Source of the DNA: JBEKYD01 sp049509915
Lineage (GTDB): Bacteria > Acidobacteriota > Terriglobia > Bryobacterales > Bryobacteraceae
Assembly: GCA_049509915.1 (NCBI GenBank)
Contig: JBEKZL010000314.1
Location: forward strand, 1-18,500
Direction of reading: 5' to 3'
DNA length: 18,500 bases
Part shown: positions 1-8,102 of the stretch, one piece after another
Position numbering within the stretch: position 1 is the first letter of the stretch
How the letters are laid out: every line of letters starts with the position of its first letter
Position numbers and translations under genes: made by a program
Notes under the pieces: generated by a model
The model's database searches: none
What the model was told of the DNA's origin: nothing
The model's input: the letters and a program-made list of their open reading frames with translations, nothing else

Positions 1-39
1 AGCCGCTCCCCGTTCTGCATGCTGATGATCAATCCCTAG
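1..39 (+). CDS. Possible 3' end of an upstream gene
   Basis: The first 13 codons in frame 1 run open from the window edge to a TAG at 37-39 and read SRSPFCMLMINP. Eleven of the twelve sense codons end in G or C, as in the clear genes of this window, so this may be the tail of a gene that lies mostly outside. The stretch is too short to assign a family, and chance is a real alternative. Confidence 0.25.
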   Translation, partial: SRSPFCMLMINP

Positions 40-44
40 CATGC
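17..44. repeat. Inverted repeat with 7-bp arms around a possible stop codon
   Basis: GCATGCT at 17-23 is the exact reverse complement of AGCATGC at 38-44, with a 14-base loop. The right arm begins inside the TAG of the putative upstream gene. It could form a hairpin at the end of that transcript, but no T-run follows, so a terminator role is only a guess. Confidence 0.4.
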
Positions 45-57
45 GGCTTCCCCCCTT

Positions 58-110
58 CAGGCTCATCCTGCGTTAGAAACGCGCCCCCTCCCCAGGCTCA
101 TGCTGCGTTA
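58..110. repeat. Direct repeat, two 18-bp copies spaced 35 bp
   Basis: CAGGCTCATCCTGCGTTA at 58-75 recurs at 93-110 with one mismatch (C to G at the tenth base). Both copies are preceded by a C-rich run, so the repeating period is 35 bp. They lie upstream of the DHH phosphoesterase gene in non-coding sequence. The role is unknown: tandem operator half-sites, remnants of a dispersed intergenic repeat, or a short duplication are all possible. Confidence 0.5.
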
Positions 111-179
111 TACAAGACTCGCACTTGCATTTCGGCTCCGAATCAGGCAACCTAAAAGGTTTTCCCCGGATTGTTTTTC

Positions 180-1133
180 ATGTTGGTACGCGTTCTTTAT
201 CACGACCATTGCTTTGACGGCGCCGCCTCAGCCGCCTTCTTTAGCCGCTTCATCGCGGGCGCATTTCACCCGGATGCCGAATTCCGCTACACCGGAATGG
301 CGCACAGGGCCGACCAGACTTTCGATCCCGCCCTTTTCGATGGCGACGAAAACGCCATCGTCGATTTCAAATACTCCAGCGATCCCCACCTGACATGGTG
401 GTTCGATCATCACCAGAGCGCTTTTCTCAACGCCCGTGACGCCGACCATTTCCGCCACGATACCAGCGGCCACAAGCTCTACGACCCCAGCTTTAAGTCC
501 TGCGCCTCTTTCATCGCCACGGCCGCGCGCGAACGTTTCGGATTTTGCGCCCCGGACCTGGACGATCTGGTGTACTGGTCCCGGATTATCGATGGCGCCC
601 AATATCCGGATGCCCGGACGGCGGTGGAATTGGGCGCACCCGCCATGAAACTCACCCTCGTGATCGAGGCGGCCAAAGGTTCCGGCATCGTGCAGAAAAT
701 CATTGGCTGGATGCAACACTGCCGGCTCGACGAGATCGTTGCCGAGCCGGAGGTGGCCGAGCTTTATGCCCCCCTCTACCAGCGCCACCTGGAAAACCAG
801 CGGGTGATCCGTGAGCGCGCCGGCGAGGATCGCGGGGTGGTGTTTTTCGACCTCGACGGCTACGACATGGAAGGCTATAACAAGTTCATCCCCTACTATT
901 TATTCCCCGATTCGGTGTATACCGTCTCGGTAAGCCGTTCCAGTTTTCGCACCAAGATTTCGGTCGGCTCCAACCCCTGGGCCAAGGTCGAGCTGAAACA
1001 CAACCTGGCCACCATTTGCGAGCGGTACGGCGGCGGCGGCCACGCCCGCGTGGGAGCCATCAGCCTGGCGCCCGGCGCGCTCGATCAGGCCCGCGCCATC
1101 GCCCGCGAGATCGTGGCCGAGTTGCGGAACTAA
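180..1133 (+). CDS. DHH-family phosphoesterase-like protein
   Basis: The 317-residue product is a cytoplasmic DHH-type metal-dependent phosphoesterase; the family includes RecJ, nano-RNases and cyclic-dinucleotide phosphodiesterases. Visible motifs are an N-terminal metal-site segment HDHCFDGAAS (residues 8-17), the signature FDHH (75-78), an IIDGA segment near residue 140, and a C-terminal glycine-rich GGGGHARVG loop near residue 285 that resembles the DHHA1 substrate loop. No membrane segment or signal peptide is seen. The ATG at 180 puts the first motif at the usual distance from the N-terminus; a TTG at 171 is an alternative, and neither has a good Shine-Dalgarno. The small inverted repeat AACCT-AAA-AGGTT at 149-161 lies just upstream. 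The gene stands alone. The substrate cannot be read from sequence. Confidence 0.85.
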   Translation: MLVRVLYHDHCFDGAASAAFFSRFIAGAFHPDAEFRYTGMAHRADQTFDPALFDGDENAIVDFKYSSDPHLTWWFDHHQSAFLNARDADHFRHDTSGHKLYDPSFKSCASFIATAARERFGFCAPDLDDLVYWSRIIDGAQYPDARTAVELGAPAMKLTLVIEAAKGSGIVQKIIGWMQHCRLDEIVAEPEVAELYAPLYQRHLENQRVIRERAGEDRGVVFFDLDGYDMEGYNKFIPYYLFPDSVYTVSVSRSSFRTKISVGSNPWAKVELKHNLATICERYGGGGHARVGAISLAPGALDQARAIAREIVAELRN

Positions 1134-1143
1134 ATTCGGTTGA

Positions 1144-1302
1144 CCCCCGCTAGCCCATGATTGTCGAACCTGGAATATCGAGCGCGGCCGTCAGGTCCCC
1201 GCGCAGCCTGGCCCGCTGGTCCTGCATGATCTCGTCCGGGACACGGCAACGCCGCCGCTCTTCGATCACGAGCCCATCGGCATGGATGCGATCGTCGCAT
1301 GA
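1144..1302 (+). pseudogene. Possible remnant of a coding sequence (unidentified tail)
   Basis: Between the DHH gene and the response regulator one frame is open from just after a TGA at 1141-1143 to a TGA at 1300-1302. It reads ...TWNIERGRQVPAQ... and ends PIGMDAIVA. Codon choice is like the neighbouring genes (mostly C or G at the third base), but there is no ATG, GTG or TTG near the beginning. It may be the eroded 3' end of a gene that once preceded the response regulator. I do not recognise the family, and it does not look like the tail of a LytS-type kinase. Confidence 0.2.
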
Positions 1303-1335
1303 CCGGCCGGGTTTCGCTCTAATTGAGGATGGAAG

Positions 1336-2091
1336 ATGCTGACGGCCTTGATCGTTGACGACGAGCCCATTGCGCGCCAGGTTTTGCGCGAACAACTGGA
1401 GGACATGCGCGGCGTCGAGGTGGTGGGAGAAGCCGATGACGGCGGCCAGGCCCTGCTCGAAATTGCGCGCCTGCGCCCGCAGGTGGTGTTCCTCGATCTG
1501 CAGATGCCCGTGATGGGCGGCTTTGAGGTGGTCCGAAATCTGGAAGGCGCGCGCCTTCCGGTGGTGGTTATTGTCACGGCCTTCGACCAGCACGCCATTC
1601 AAGCTTTTGAAGCCGGCGCCGTCGATTACCTGCTGAAACCGGTCGGCGAGGCGCGCCTGCAGAAAGCCGTCGAGCGTGCCCGCGCCCTATTGGGCAACCC
1701 TTCCGAGGCCGCCGATAATCTGGCGCGTATCGCGGCTCTGGCCGATAAGGGGCTGCCGGCGGGCAGCCGCAAAGTGGTGGGCCGTAGTGGTTCCCACTAT
1801 GTACTGCTCGACGCCGACGAGGTGCTGGCGTTCCAGGCCGAACGCGAGTTGGTGTGGATCGTGACCGCCCGCCAGCGCCTGCTGGCGACTCACAGCCTCC
1901 GCGCAATCTGCGAGCACCTGCCCAGCCCCCAGTTCCAGCGCGTCCACCGCAACGCCGTCGTGAACCTGAATCACGTCCGCAAAATCAGCGCCCTCAGCAG
2001 CCAGCGCTGGATGATCACCCTCAGCAATTCACTGGAATTGACCGTGAGTAAACGCCAGGCCCATGGCATTCGGCGGATTCTGCACTGGTAG
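1336..2091 (+). CDS. LytTR-family response regulator transcription factor
   Basis: This 251-residue two-component regulator has an N-terminal receiver domain and a C-terminal LytTR DNA-binding domain. The receiver shows the acidic pair D8-D9, the phospho-acceptor D54 in VFLDLQMPVMGG, T81 and the conserved K101 in LLKPVG. The LytTR part spans about residues 144-250, with the typical FQRVHRNAVVNLNHVRKI segment and a C-terminal LTVSKRQ. In this family phosphorylation usually drives dimer binding to paired direct repeats upstream of target genes. The ATG is preceded by a purine-rich GAGGATGGAAG. No LytS-like kinase is present, so within the window it is an orphan. It lies 60 bp upstream of the metal-efflux operon in the same direction, so control of that operon is possible but unproven. 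Confidence 0.93.
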   Translation: MLTALIVDDEPIARQVLREQLEDMRGVEVVGEADDGGQALLEIARLRPQVVFLDLQMPVMGGFEVVRNLEGARLPVVVIVTAFDQHAIQAFEAGAVDYLLKPVGEARLQKAVERARALLGNPSEAADNLARIAALADKGLPAGSRKVVGRSGSHYVLLDADEVLAFQAERELVWIVTARQRLLATHSLRAICEHLPSPQFQRVHRNAVVNLNHVRKISALSSQRWMITLSNSLELTVSKRQAHGIRRILHW

Positions 2092-2114
2092 CCACTGGCG
2101 AAGAGTGAACCGAG

Positions 2115-2142
2115 GTGATATCTCACAGTTCAGAGTTATACT
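2115..2142 (+). promoter_or_regulatory. Candidate sigma-70-type promoter of the efflux operon
   Basis: A -10-like TATACT at 2137-2142 lies 16 bp after a -35-like GTGATA at 2115-2120 (four of six matches to TTGACA). Transcription would then begin about at 2149, almost on the GTG start of the next gene at 2152, implying a leaderless or nearly leaderless mRNA. The call rests on consensus match and position only. Confidence 0.35.
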
Positions 2143-2151
2143 TGGTGGTCC

Positions 2152-2439
2152 GTGAGCGTAAGGGCACACAACCGGGCTCGATCTGGGTTCGTGCTGCTCC
2201 TTCTCTACGCAGTGACCCTCGGGCACTCCGCGGCCCTTACCTCCACGCACGAACTGCACCGGGCACAGAATCATGGCTGCCTGGTCTGCTACGTCGGGTC
2301 CCTGCCATTCCTGGAGTCCACCGCCGGAGCGCCTGTCAATCCGGTGTGGCTGGTTGCCCGGCTGGAGTCCCCGCCGGATTTCGAAGCCCCGCGGGACGTG
2401 CGACCCGTCGTCCGTTCCTCGCGGGCACCTCCAGCTTAG
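2152..2439 (+). CDS. Small secreted or membrane-anchored His/Cys-rich hypothetical protein
   Basis: This 95-residue product starts at GTG. It has one hydrophobic segment at about residues 12-30, after a short Arg-containing N-terminus, that could be a signal peptide or membrane anchor. A compact cluster follows: H33, H36, H41, C43 and C46, forming HxxHxxxxHxCxxC, which is a plausible metal-binding site. The C-terminal third is rich in Pro and Arg. It is the first gene ahead of the heavy-metal-type RND efflux genes, with 94 bp to the next start. I recognise no named family. Inference: a periplasmic metal-binding accessory protein of the pump. Because it is short and starts at GTG, its reality is less certain than that of its neighbours. 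Confidence 0.55.
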   Translation: MSVRAHNRARSGFVLLLLYAVTLGHSAALTSTHELHRAQNHGCLVCYVGSLPFLESTAGAPVNPVWLVARLESPPDFEAPRDVRPVVRSSRAPPA

Positions 2440-2533
2440 TTTCTTTCGCGACCATCCTGCGGTCCGGCGCCGGCAAAGGCGCAGGGCCCTGTTTCAATTT
2501 GCGAACCAGGAACAGTGGGGAGTTTGGAATTCC

Positions 2534-3712
2534 ATGCCAACGATATGTTTATGGATGCCGCGGCGCCGTTATTGCGCAGCCGCGCTGGTGGCTGCCGGGT
2601 TCTTTCAATGCGGCTGTGGGACATCGAAGGTCGCCCCGGGGCAGACCGCGGAGCAGGTTCAGCCGGTCCAGGCCGGGTTCTTCACAGTGGCCGCCGACCA
2701 GATGGCGCATCTGAAGGTGGTGACTGTCGGGACTAAAGTGTGGGAGAACACGCTGGTGACCACGGGAACGGTGGATTGGGACGCCGACCATACCACCCAG
2801 GCCATTACCCAGGTGAACGGGCCCATCTCCCGCATCCTAGTCGATACCGGCGCCAGGGTCAAGGCAGGCGACCCACTGCTCTACGTCTCGAGCCCCGATC
2901 TTGCCAACGCCATTTCCGCCTATCGCAAAGCGCGCAACCGCGAGGCCTTTAACAAACGCATTGTGGACCGCTTGCACATCCTGCTGGACCGCGGGGCAGT
3001 GGCTGCTAAGGACGTGGAGAGCACCGAGGCCGATTACAACGACGCCCGCACCGACGTTCAAACCAGCCTGCAGGCTCTGCGCATCTTCGGCATCACCCGG
3101 CAGGAGATCGAGCAGGCCGAACAACAGGGCACGGCCATCAGCACCGAGTTGGCCGTGCGCGCGCCTATCGCGGGGGTGGTGGTACAGAAACTGGTTTCGC
3201 CTGGGATGCTCATCCAGGCCGGCACCACGGTCTGCTTCATGCTGAGCGACCCCTCCACGGTCTGGGTGTGGGGCCACATTTTCGATCATGATCTTCCCAT
3301 GGTTCACACGGGCGATCCTGTGGAGGAGACCAATCCCGCCTCCGCCCGCAGCTTTCGCGGCACGGTGAACTACATCGGATCCTTCGTGGACCCGGCCACG
3401 CGCACCACCCCCGTACGCATCGTCACCCAGAACCCCGGGGGCCTGCTCAAGAAGGACATGTTCGTGGAAGCCGCGATTCGCACCGGTTCGCAATCGGGCG
3501 TGCTGGCGGTGCCCGCGGCGGCCGTACTGCGCGACGACAAGAACGAGCCCATCGTCTACGTCCAGGTGGAGCCGGCCAGGTTCGCGCAGCGCTCCGTCAC
3601 CATCGGCACGCTGCAGGACGGCATGATCGCCATCACCTCCGGCTTGAAAAGCGGCGAGAATGTGCTGGCCGACGGCGGCCTCTTCGTGCAGTTCGCGACC
3701 AGTATCCAATAG
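2534..3712 (+). CDS. RND efflux periplasmic adaptor (membrane-fusion protein), CzcB/CusB-like
   Basis: This 392-residue adaptor links the inner-membrane RND pump to the outer-membrane channel. The N-terminus has Arg residues, a hydrophobic stretch (about 14-25) and C26, so a lipoprotein-type signal is possible although the lipobox is imperfect. The first lipoyl half is near residues 88-120 (VNGPISRILVDTGARVKAGD), an alpha-helical hairpin covers about 122-205, and the second lipoyl half RAPIAGVVVQKLVSPG is at 209-224. Beta-barrel and membrane-proximal domains follow to the end. ATG 2534 was chosen because it gives the signal sequence and lies 11 bases after GGGGAG; the open frame reaches further upstream but that part looks non-coding. 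A second in-frame ATG is at 2555. It lies 10 bp before the pump gene. Metal specificity is not determined. Confidence 0.92.
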   Translation: MPTICLWMPRRRYCAAALVAAGFFQCGCGTSKVAPGQTAEQVQPVQAGFFTVAADQMAHLKVVTVGTKVWENTLVTTGTVDWDADHTTQAITQVNGPISRILVDTGARVKAGDPLLYVSSPDLANAISAYRKARNREAFNKRIVDRLHILLDRGAVAAKDVESTEADYNDARTDVQTSLQALRIFGITRQEIEQAEQQGTAISTELAVRAPIAGVVVQKLVSPGMLIQAGTTVCFMLSDPSTVWVWGHIFDHDLPMVHTGDPVEETNPASARSFRGTVNYIGSFVDPATRTTPVRIVTQNPGGLLKKDMFVEAAIRTGSQSGVLAVPAAAVLRDDKNEPIVYVQVEPARFAQRSVTIGTLQDGMIAITSGLKSGENVLADGGLFVQFATSIQ

Positions 3713-3722
3713 CGCTGCTCCC

Positions 3723-3801
3723 ATGATTGCCAGACTTGTTTCCTTCGCACTCAGACAGCCTTTCCTGATCATTGTGGCGGCTCTCGCCGTGATGGGGTGC
3801 C
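3723..3801 (+). pseudogene. Out-of-frame N-terminal piece of the RND pump gene
   Basis: ATG 3723, ten bases after the adaptor stop, opens a classical RND N-terminus reading MIARLVSFALRQPFLII followed by VAALAVMG, the first transmembrane helix. After a 13-bp duplication this frame runs into unrelated sequence and stops at 4070. Removing one copy joins it exactly to the long frame that continues as WGVWSFQKLPIDAYPDLS, the normal continuation in CzcA/CusA-type pumps. This is therefore the real start of the pump gene, displaced from the rest of it by a +1 shift. Confidence 0.85.
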
Positions 3802-3811
3802 GTGATGGGGT
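3786..3811 (+). repeat. Perfect 13-bp tandem duplication causing a frameshift
   Basis: GCCGTGATGGGGT occupies 3786-3798 and again 3799-3811 with no mismatch and no gap. Thirteen is not a multiple of three, so the second copy moves the RND reading frame by one. It lies inside the codons for the first transmembrane helix. Slipped-strand pairing could create it and could also remove it. Confidence 0.95.
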
Positions 3812-6800
3812 GGGGCGTATGGTCGTTCCAGAAACTCCCCATCGACGCCTATCCCGATCTGTCGCCGCCGCACGTCGAGCTCATCACCCAATGGCCCGGC
3901 CATGCCCCCGAAGAAATCGAGCGGCTGGTGACCATTCCGCTCGAAATCGAGCTCAACGGCATTCCGCGGCTGGACACGCTCCGCTCCATTTCGCGGTACG
4001 GCCTCTCGTTTATTGCCATGAACTTCGAGTATGGGGTGGACCAGTATTTCGTGCGCGAGCAGGCTTTTGAGCGCATGCCGAACGCGCAGATGCCCGATGG
4101 AATCGCGCCCAGCCTTTCCCCCATGTTCAGCCCCAGCGGCCTTATCTACCGCTACGTGGTAGAGAGCCCGGACCGTTCGCCACAGGATCTAAAGACCATC
4201 GAAGACTGGGTGCTGGAGCGCCATTACCGCTCCATTCAGGGAGTAGCCGACGATTCCGGCATGGGCGGCACCACCATGCAATACCAGGTGCTGCTCGATC
4301 CCAATAAGCTCTTCGCCTATGGCGTTTCGGTTCCGCAAATCTTCCAGCAGTTGGGAAACAACAACGCCAACTCGGGCGGCGGCTTCTATTCCCAGGGCGG
4401 CCAGTTCTATTACATCCGCGGCCTGGGTCTGGTGCGCGACACCGCCGACATCGGCAACATCATCGTGCAGGAGAAAAACGGCATCCCCGTGCGCGTCAAG
4501 GATCTCGCCCAAACGGAGATTGGCTACGCGCCGCGCCTCGGCCAGTTCGGCTACATGAAGCAGGATGAAGCTGTGGAAGGCGTCATCCTGATGCGCGTGG
4601 GCGAGCAGGCGCAGGTCATCCTGAAGCGCGTGGAGGACATGACCAAGGAATTGAACGAGCATGTTTTGCCGCCCGACGTGAAGGTGGTTCCCTACTACGA
4701 CCGCCAGAGTCTCATCGAAGAAACCACCCAGACGGTGGAGGCCAACCTGTTGCGCGGCATGCTGCTGGTGCTGGTGATTCTGGGGATTTTCCTCTTCAGC
4801 CCGCGCACCGCGCTGATTGTGGCGGTCACCATTCCTTTTGCGCTGCTGTTCGCCTTTATCTGTCTCGACTGGCGCCACATCCCCGCCAACCTGCTTTCCA
4901 TCGGAGCCATCGATTTCGGAATCATCGTGGATGGTTCCGTGGTCATGGTGGAGAACATCTTCCGCGAGATCGCCGCGCGGCAGGGGCAGCAGTTCATTCT
5001 CAAGGACGTGATTCGCGCCGCGGCGCACGATGTCGAGCGGCCCATCTTCTACGCTATCGCCGTCATCATCGCCGGCTACCTGCCCATATACGTCCTGACG
5101 GGCCCTTCCGGACAGCTCTTCCAGCCGATGGCCGACACCATGTCGTTCGCCCTGCTGGGCGCGCTGCTATGCGCCCTCACCGTGCTGCCCGTGCTCTGCG
5201 CCTATTTTCTGCGCGGCCGCATCCATGAACCCAACGCCAGGGTTTACGAATGGGTGCGACGGCAGTATAGGAGGTCGCTCGGATGGTGCCTGCGCCACCG
5301 TCTGGTCACGGTCTGCCTGGTGCTGGCGGTCTTCGGCTCATCGCTGCTGCTGATTCCAGGCATCGGCGGCGAGTTCATGCCGCACCTGGACGAAGGCGCG
5401 CTTTGGGTGCGCGCCACCACTCCCTATACCATTTCTTTCGAGGAAGCTTCCGCGCTTTCGCCGCAGATCCGCGACATCCTCATGAGCTTTCCGCAAGTGA
5501 CCACGGTCGCCAACGAATTGGGTCGCCCGGATGACGGCACTGACCCCACCGGATTCTTTAACAACGAATTCTACGTCGGCCTGAAGCCCTACAACGACGC
5601 CAACTGGAAAGGGAGGATCCACTCCAAGCCAGAGCTTATCGAGGCCGTGCAGAAGAAGCTCTCCGCGTTCCCGGGAGTTATTTTCAATTACACCCAGCCG
5701 GCCGAGGACGCCGTGGATGAGGCGGAGACCGGGCTGAAAAGCGCCCTTGCTGTCAAGATCTACGGCCCCGATCTCAACCTGCTTGCGGACAAGGCCAGGC
5801 AGGTAAAGGACATCCTCACCAAGATCCCCGGCATCACGGAGGTCACCGTGGTCAGCGAAACCGGGCAGCCCAGCCTGATCATCACGCCCGATCGCGCCAA
5901 GCTTGCGCGCTACGGATTGAACGTCAGCGACATCAATACATTGATCGGCACGGCCATGGGCGGGCAGGCCGCCACCCAGGTGATTCAGGGCGAGCGCCAG
6001 TTCGATCTCATCCTGCGCATGCAGGAGCGTTTCCGCAACGACGAAAACGCCATCCGCAACCTGCTGGTCGCCACCCCCGACGGCCAGTATCTGCCCTTGA
6101 GCCAGTTCTGCGAGGTCAAAGAGGAGAGCGGCGCGTCTTTCATCTATCGCGAAGCGAATTCGCGCTATATCGGAATTCAGTTCAGCGTGGAAGGCCGCGA
6201 CCTGGCCGGCGCCGTCGGCGAGGCGCGGAAGAAAGTGGACGATGCCATCAAGCTCCCCATTGGCTACAAGTTCGAATGGGGCGGCGAATATAAGGACTAC
6301 CTGGCATCCCAGGCGCAGATGAAAATCATCGGGCCCCTCACCGTCGTCCTGGTGCTGGCGATCTTGTTCGCGCTCTACGGCAACTTCAAATTCCCTGCCA
6401 TCATCTTCTTTAGCGTGTTGGTCACCGAGCCCGTGGGAGGCCTGCTGGCGCTGCGGCTTACCCATACCAATTTCAGCGTCTCCTCTCTGCTCGGTTTTGT
6501 CGCCTTGATGGGCGTAGCCGTGCAGACCAGCGTCATTTTGTATTCGTTCATCAACAAGCTGCGCCTGGAGGGTAAGCCCATCATGCAGGCCACCCTGGAG
6601 GCTTCCGTCCTAAGGCTGCGGCCCATTATGATGACCGCGCTGGTGGCCTGCTTCGGCCTTTTGCCCGCGGCCATGTCGACAGGCATCGGCAGCGATTCGC
6701 AAAAGCCCTTCGCCATCGTAATTGTGGGCGGCCTGGTCTCGCGGTTGCTGCTCTCGGTTTTCCTCGCTCCCGTTCTCTACGCGCTGGTGGCCCGCGATGG

Positions 6801-6819
6801 CGATACCTTGCAGGTGTGA
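3802..6819 (+). CDS. Heavy-metal-type RND efflux pump permease, CzcA/CusA-like (5' end frameshifted)
   Basis: This is the inner-membrane proton-driven pump of a tripartite metal efflux system. The open frame gives 1005 residues from a GTG at 3802 (an ATG at 3805 is next), but the true start is ATG 3723, lost to frame by the 13-bp duplication. The heavy-metal RND signature DFGIIVDGSVVMVEN is at about residues 371-385; its acidic residues are the proton-relay residues known from CzcA. Other family marks are PIDAYPDLSPP near the N-terminus, GGEFMPHLDEGALW in the second half, and clusters of hydrophobic helices in both halves. The restored length of about 1031 residues fits the family. As it stands the first helix is lost, so function is doubtful unless the frame is corrected. 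The substrate could be Co/Zn/Cd or Cu/Ag; sequence alone does not decide. Confidence 0.9.
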   Translation: MMGWGVWSFQKLPIDAYPDLSPPHVELITQWPGHAPEEIERLVTIPLEIELNGIPRLDTLRSISRYGLSFIAMNFEYGVDQYFVREQAFERMPNAQMPDGIAPSLSPMFSPSGLIYRYVVESPDRSPQDLKTIEDWVLERHYRSIQGVADDSGMGGTTMQYQVLLDPNKLFAYGVSVPQIFQQLGNNNANSGGGFYSQGGQFYYIRGLGLVRDTADIGNIIVQEKNGIPVRVKDLAQTEIGYAPRLGQFGYMKQDEAVEGVILMRVGEQAQVILKRVEDMTKELNEHVLPPDVKVVPYYDRQSLIEETTQTVEANLLRGMLLVLVILGIFLFSPRTALIVAVTIPFALLFAFICLDWRHIPANLLSIGAIDFGIIVDGSVVMVENIFREIAARQGQQFILKDVIRAAAHDVERPIFYAIAVIIAGYLPIYVLTGPSGQLFQPMADTMSFALLGALLCALTVLPVLCAYFLRGRIHEPNARVYEWVRRQYRRSLGWCLRHRLVTVCLVLAVFGSSLLLIPGIGGEFMPHLDEGALWVRATTPYTISFEEASALSPQIRDILMSFPQVTTVANELGRPDDGTDPTGFFNNEFYVGLKPYNDANWKGRIHSKPELIEAVQKKLSAFPGVIFNYTQPAEDAVDEAETGLKSALAVKIYGPDLNLLADKARQVKDILTKIPGITEVTVVSETGQPSLIITPDRAKLARYGLNVSDINTLIGTAMGGQAATQVIQGERQFDLILRMQERFRNDENAIRNLLVATPDGQYLPLSQFCEVKEESGASFIYREANSRYIGIQFSVEGRDLAGAVGEARKKVDDAIKLPIGYKFEWGGEYKDYLASQAQMKIIGPLTVVLVLAILFALYGNFKFPAIIFFSVLVTEPVGGLLALRLTHTNFSVSSLLGFVALMGVAVQTSVILYSFINKLRLEGKPIMQATLEASVLRLRPIMMTALVACFGLLPAAMSTGIGSDSQKPFAIVIVGGLVSRLLLSVFLAPVLYALVARDGDTLQV

Positions 6820-6838
6820 CATGACTCACGGAGAACAA

Positions 6839-8083
6839 ATGCGGCAATTCATTTGGATACTCGCAATGGGGGCATGGGTAACGGTGTGCGCGCGTGCCCA
6901 GACGGCGCTCGACTGGCGGCAGGTGCAGACGCGGTTCCAGGCCGCCAACCCCGCCGTGCGCGCCGGCATGATCAATATCGAGGAATCCAAAGCCGCCGAA
7001 ATCACCGCGTACCTGCGTCCCAATCCGAACCTGACCACCAGCATCGATCAGCTGACACCTTTTACTTTCCACCCTTACCAGCCGATTACCGGCGTGTTTC
7101 CGGCAATCGTCGTGGACTATTTGCACGAGCGGGCGCATAAGCGCGAGTTGCGGCTGGACAGCGCCCAGCAGGCGACGGCCATCTCCATGTCGCAACAGGA
7201 GGATCTGGTGCGCACCCTGCTGTTCAGCTTGCGCAGCGCTTTTGTACAGACGCTGCAGGCCAAGGCCGTGCTCGCCCTGGCGCGCGACAACCTGGCTTAC
7301 TTCGACCGTGAATTGGCCATCTTCCGCGACCGCCTGGCCGCCGGCGATATCGCCCAAATCGACGCCAAGCGGATGCAGTTGATGCGCGTCCAATACGAAT
7401 CGGACCTTGAAACCGCGCTCGTTAACCTGCGCACCGCCAAGATCGAGCTTCTGCAACTACTGAACGACCGCGCGCCCGTGGACCGGTTTGACGTCACCGG
7501 GCCGTTTGATTTCTCCGACCGCCTGATGCCGCTGGAACAGTTTCGCGCGCAGGCGGTCGACGCCCGGCCAGATCTCAAAGCCGCCGCGGAGGCCGTTGAA
7601 AAGGCCAGGACCGATCACAGTTTGGCCATTGCCAACGGATCCACGGACCCCACTTTCAGCGTCGACGCCGCGCGCAACCCGCCGTACAGCGCTTATATCG
7701 GAGTCAGCATGAACATCCCGTTGCGCATCTTCGACCGCAACCAAGGCGAAAAACTCCGCACCGAACTCGACATCACACACGCGGAGCGGGCGCGCGACCA
7801 GGCCGAAGCGCAGGTATACGGCGATGTGGATTCGGCCTACGTGACTCTGGCGAGCGCTATCGAACTGCTCAAGCCGTACCGCGACACGTATCTGGCGATG
7901 GCCAAGGACGTGCGCGACACGATGGAGTTTTCCTACCAGCGCGGCCAGGCGGCGCTGCTCGATTACCTGGACGCGCAGCGCGACTACCGAGCCACCTACG
8001 TGACCTACCTCAATCTGGTGGGATCTTACCTGACCGCGGCTGGCCAGCTCAATCTAGCGGTGGGTAGAGAGGTCATCCAATAA
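6839..8083 (+). CDS. TolC-family outer-membrane efflux factor, CzcC-like
   Basis: This 414-residue product is the outer-membrane channel of the efflux complex. A signal peptide (about residues 1-21, ending CARAQT) is followed by two long alpha-helical repeats of the outer-membrane efflux family. Repeated features include heptad-like helices around residues 100-205 and 235-410, an amphipathic segment AYIGVSMNIPLRIFDRNQG typical of the beta-strand part, and a C-terminal LLDYLDAQRDYRATYVTYLN block common in CzcC proteins. ATG 6839 was chosen because GGAG lies five bases upstream and it yields a clean signal peptide; an in-frame ATG at 6821 begins right after the pump stop. It is the last gene of the operon, followed by a long inverted repeat. 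Confidence 0.92.
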   Translation: MRQFIWILAMGAWVTVCARAQTALDWRQVQTRFQAANPAVRAGMINIEESKAAEITAYLRPNPNLTTSIDQLTPFTFHPYQPITGVFPAIVVDYLHERAHKRELRLDSAQQATAISMSQQEDLVRTLLFSLRSAFVQTLQAKAVLALARDNLAYFDRELAIFRDRLAAGDIAQIDAKRMQLMRVQYESDLETALVNLRTAKIELLQLLNDRAPVDRFDVTGPFDFSDRLMPLEQFRAQAVDARPDLKAAAEAVEKARTDHSLAIANGSTDPTFSVDAARNPPYSAYIGVSMNIPLRIFDRNQGEKLRTELDITHAERARDQAEAQVYGDVDSAYVTLASAIELLKPYRDTYLAMAKDVRDTMEFSYQRGQAALLDYLDAQRDYRATYVTYLNLVGSYLTAAGQLNLAVGREVIQ

Positions 8084-8102
8084 CGGCAAGAAGAGAGAAG
8101 CC

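Noticed and set aside
58..110. CRISPR array
   Set aside because: Only two copies, 18 bp long with a 17-bp gap and a mismatch, and no cas genes in the window.
228..788. Long minus-strand open frame inside the DHH gene
   Set aside because: It lies wholly antisense to a gene with clear DHH motifs, and its own translation has no recognisable domain; high GC keeps antisense frames open.
2837..3772. 311-codon minus-strand frame across the adaptor gene
   Set aside because: Antisense shadow of the membrane-fusion protein; low-complexity Gly/Ala/His-rich translation with no family features.
5338..6465. 375-codon minus-strand frame inside the RND pump
   Set aside because: Fully antisense to conserved pump sequence and without domain signals.
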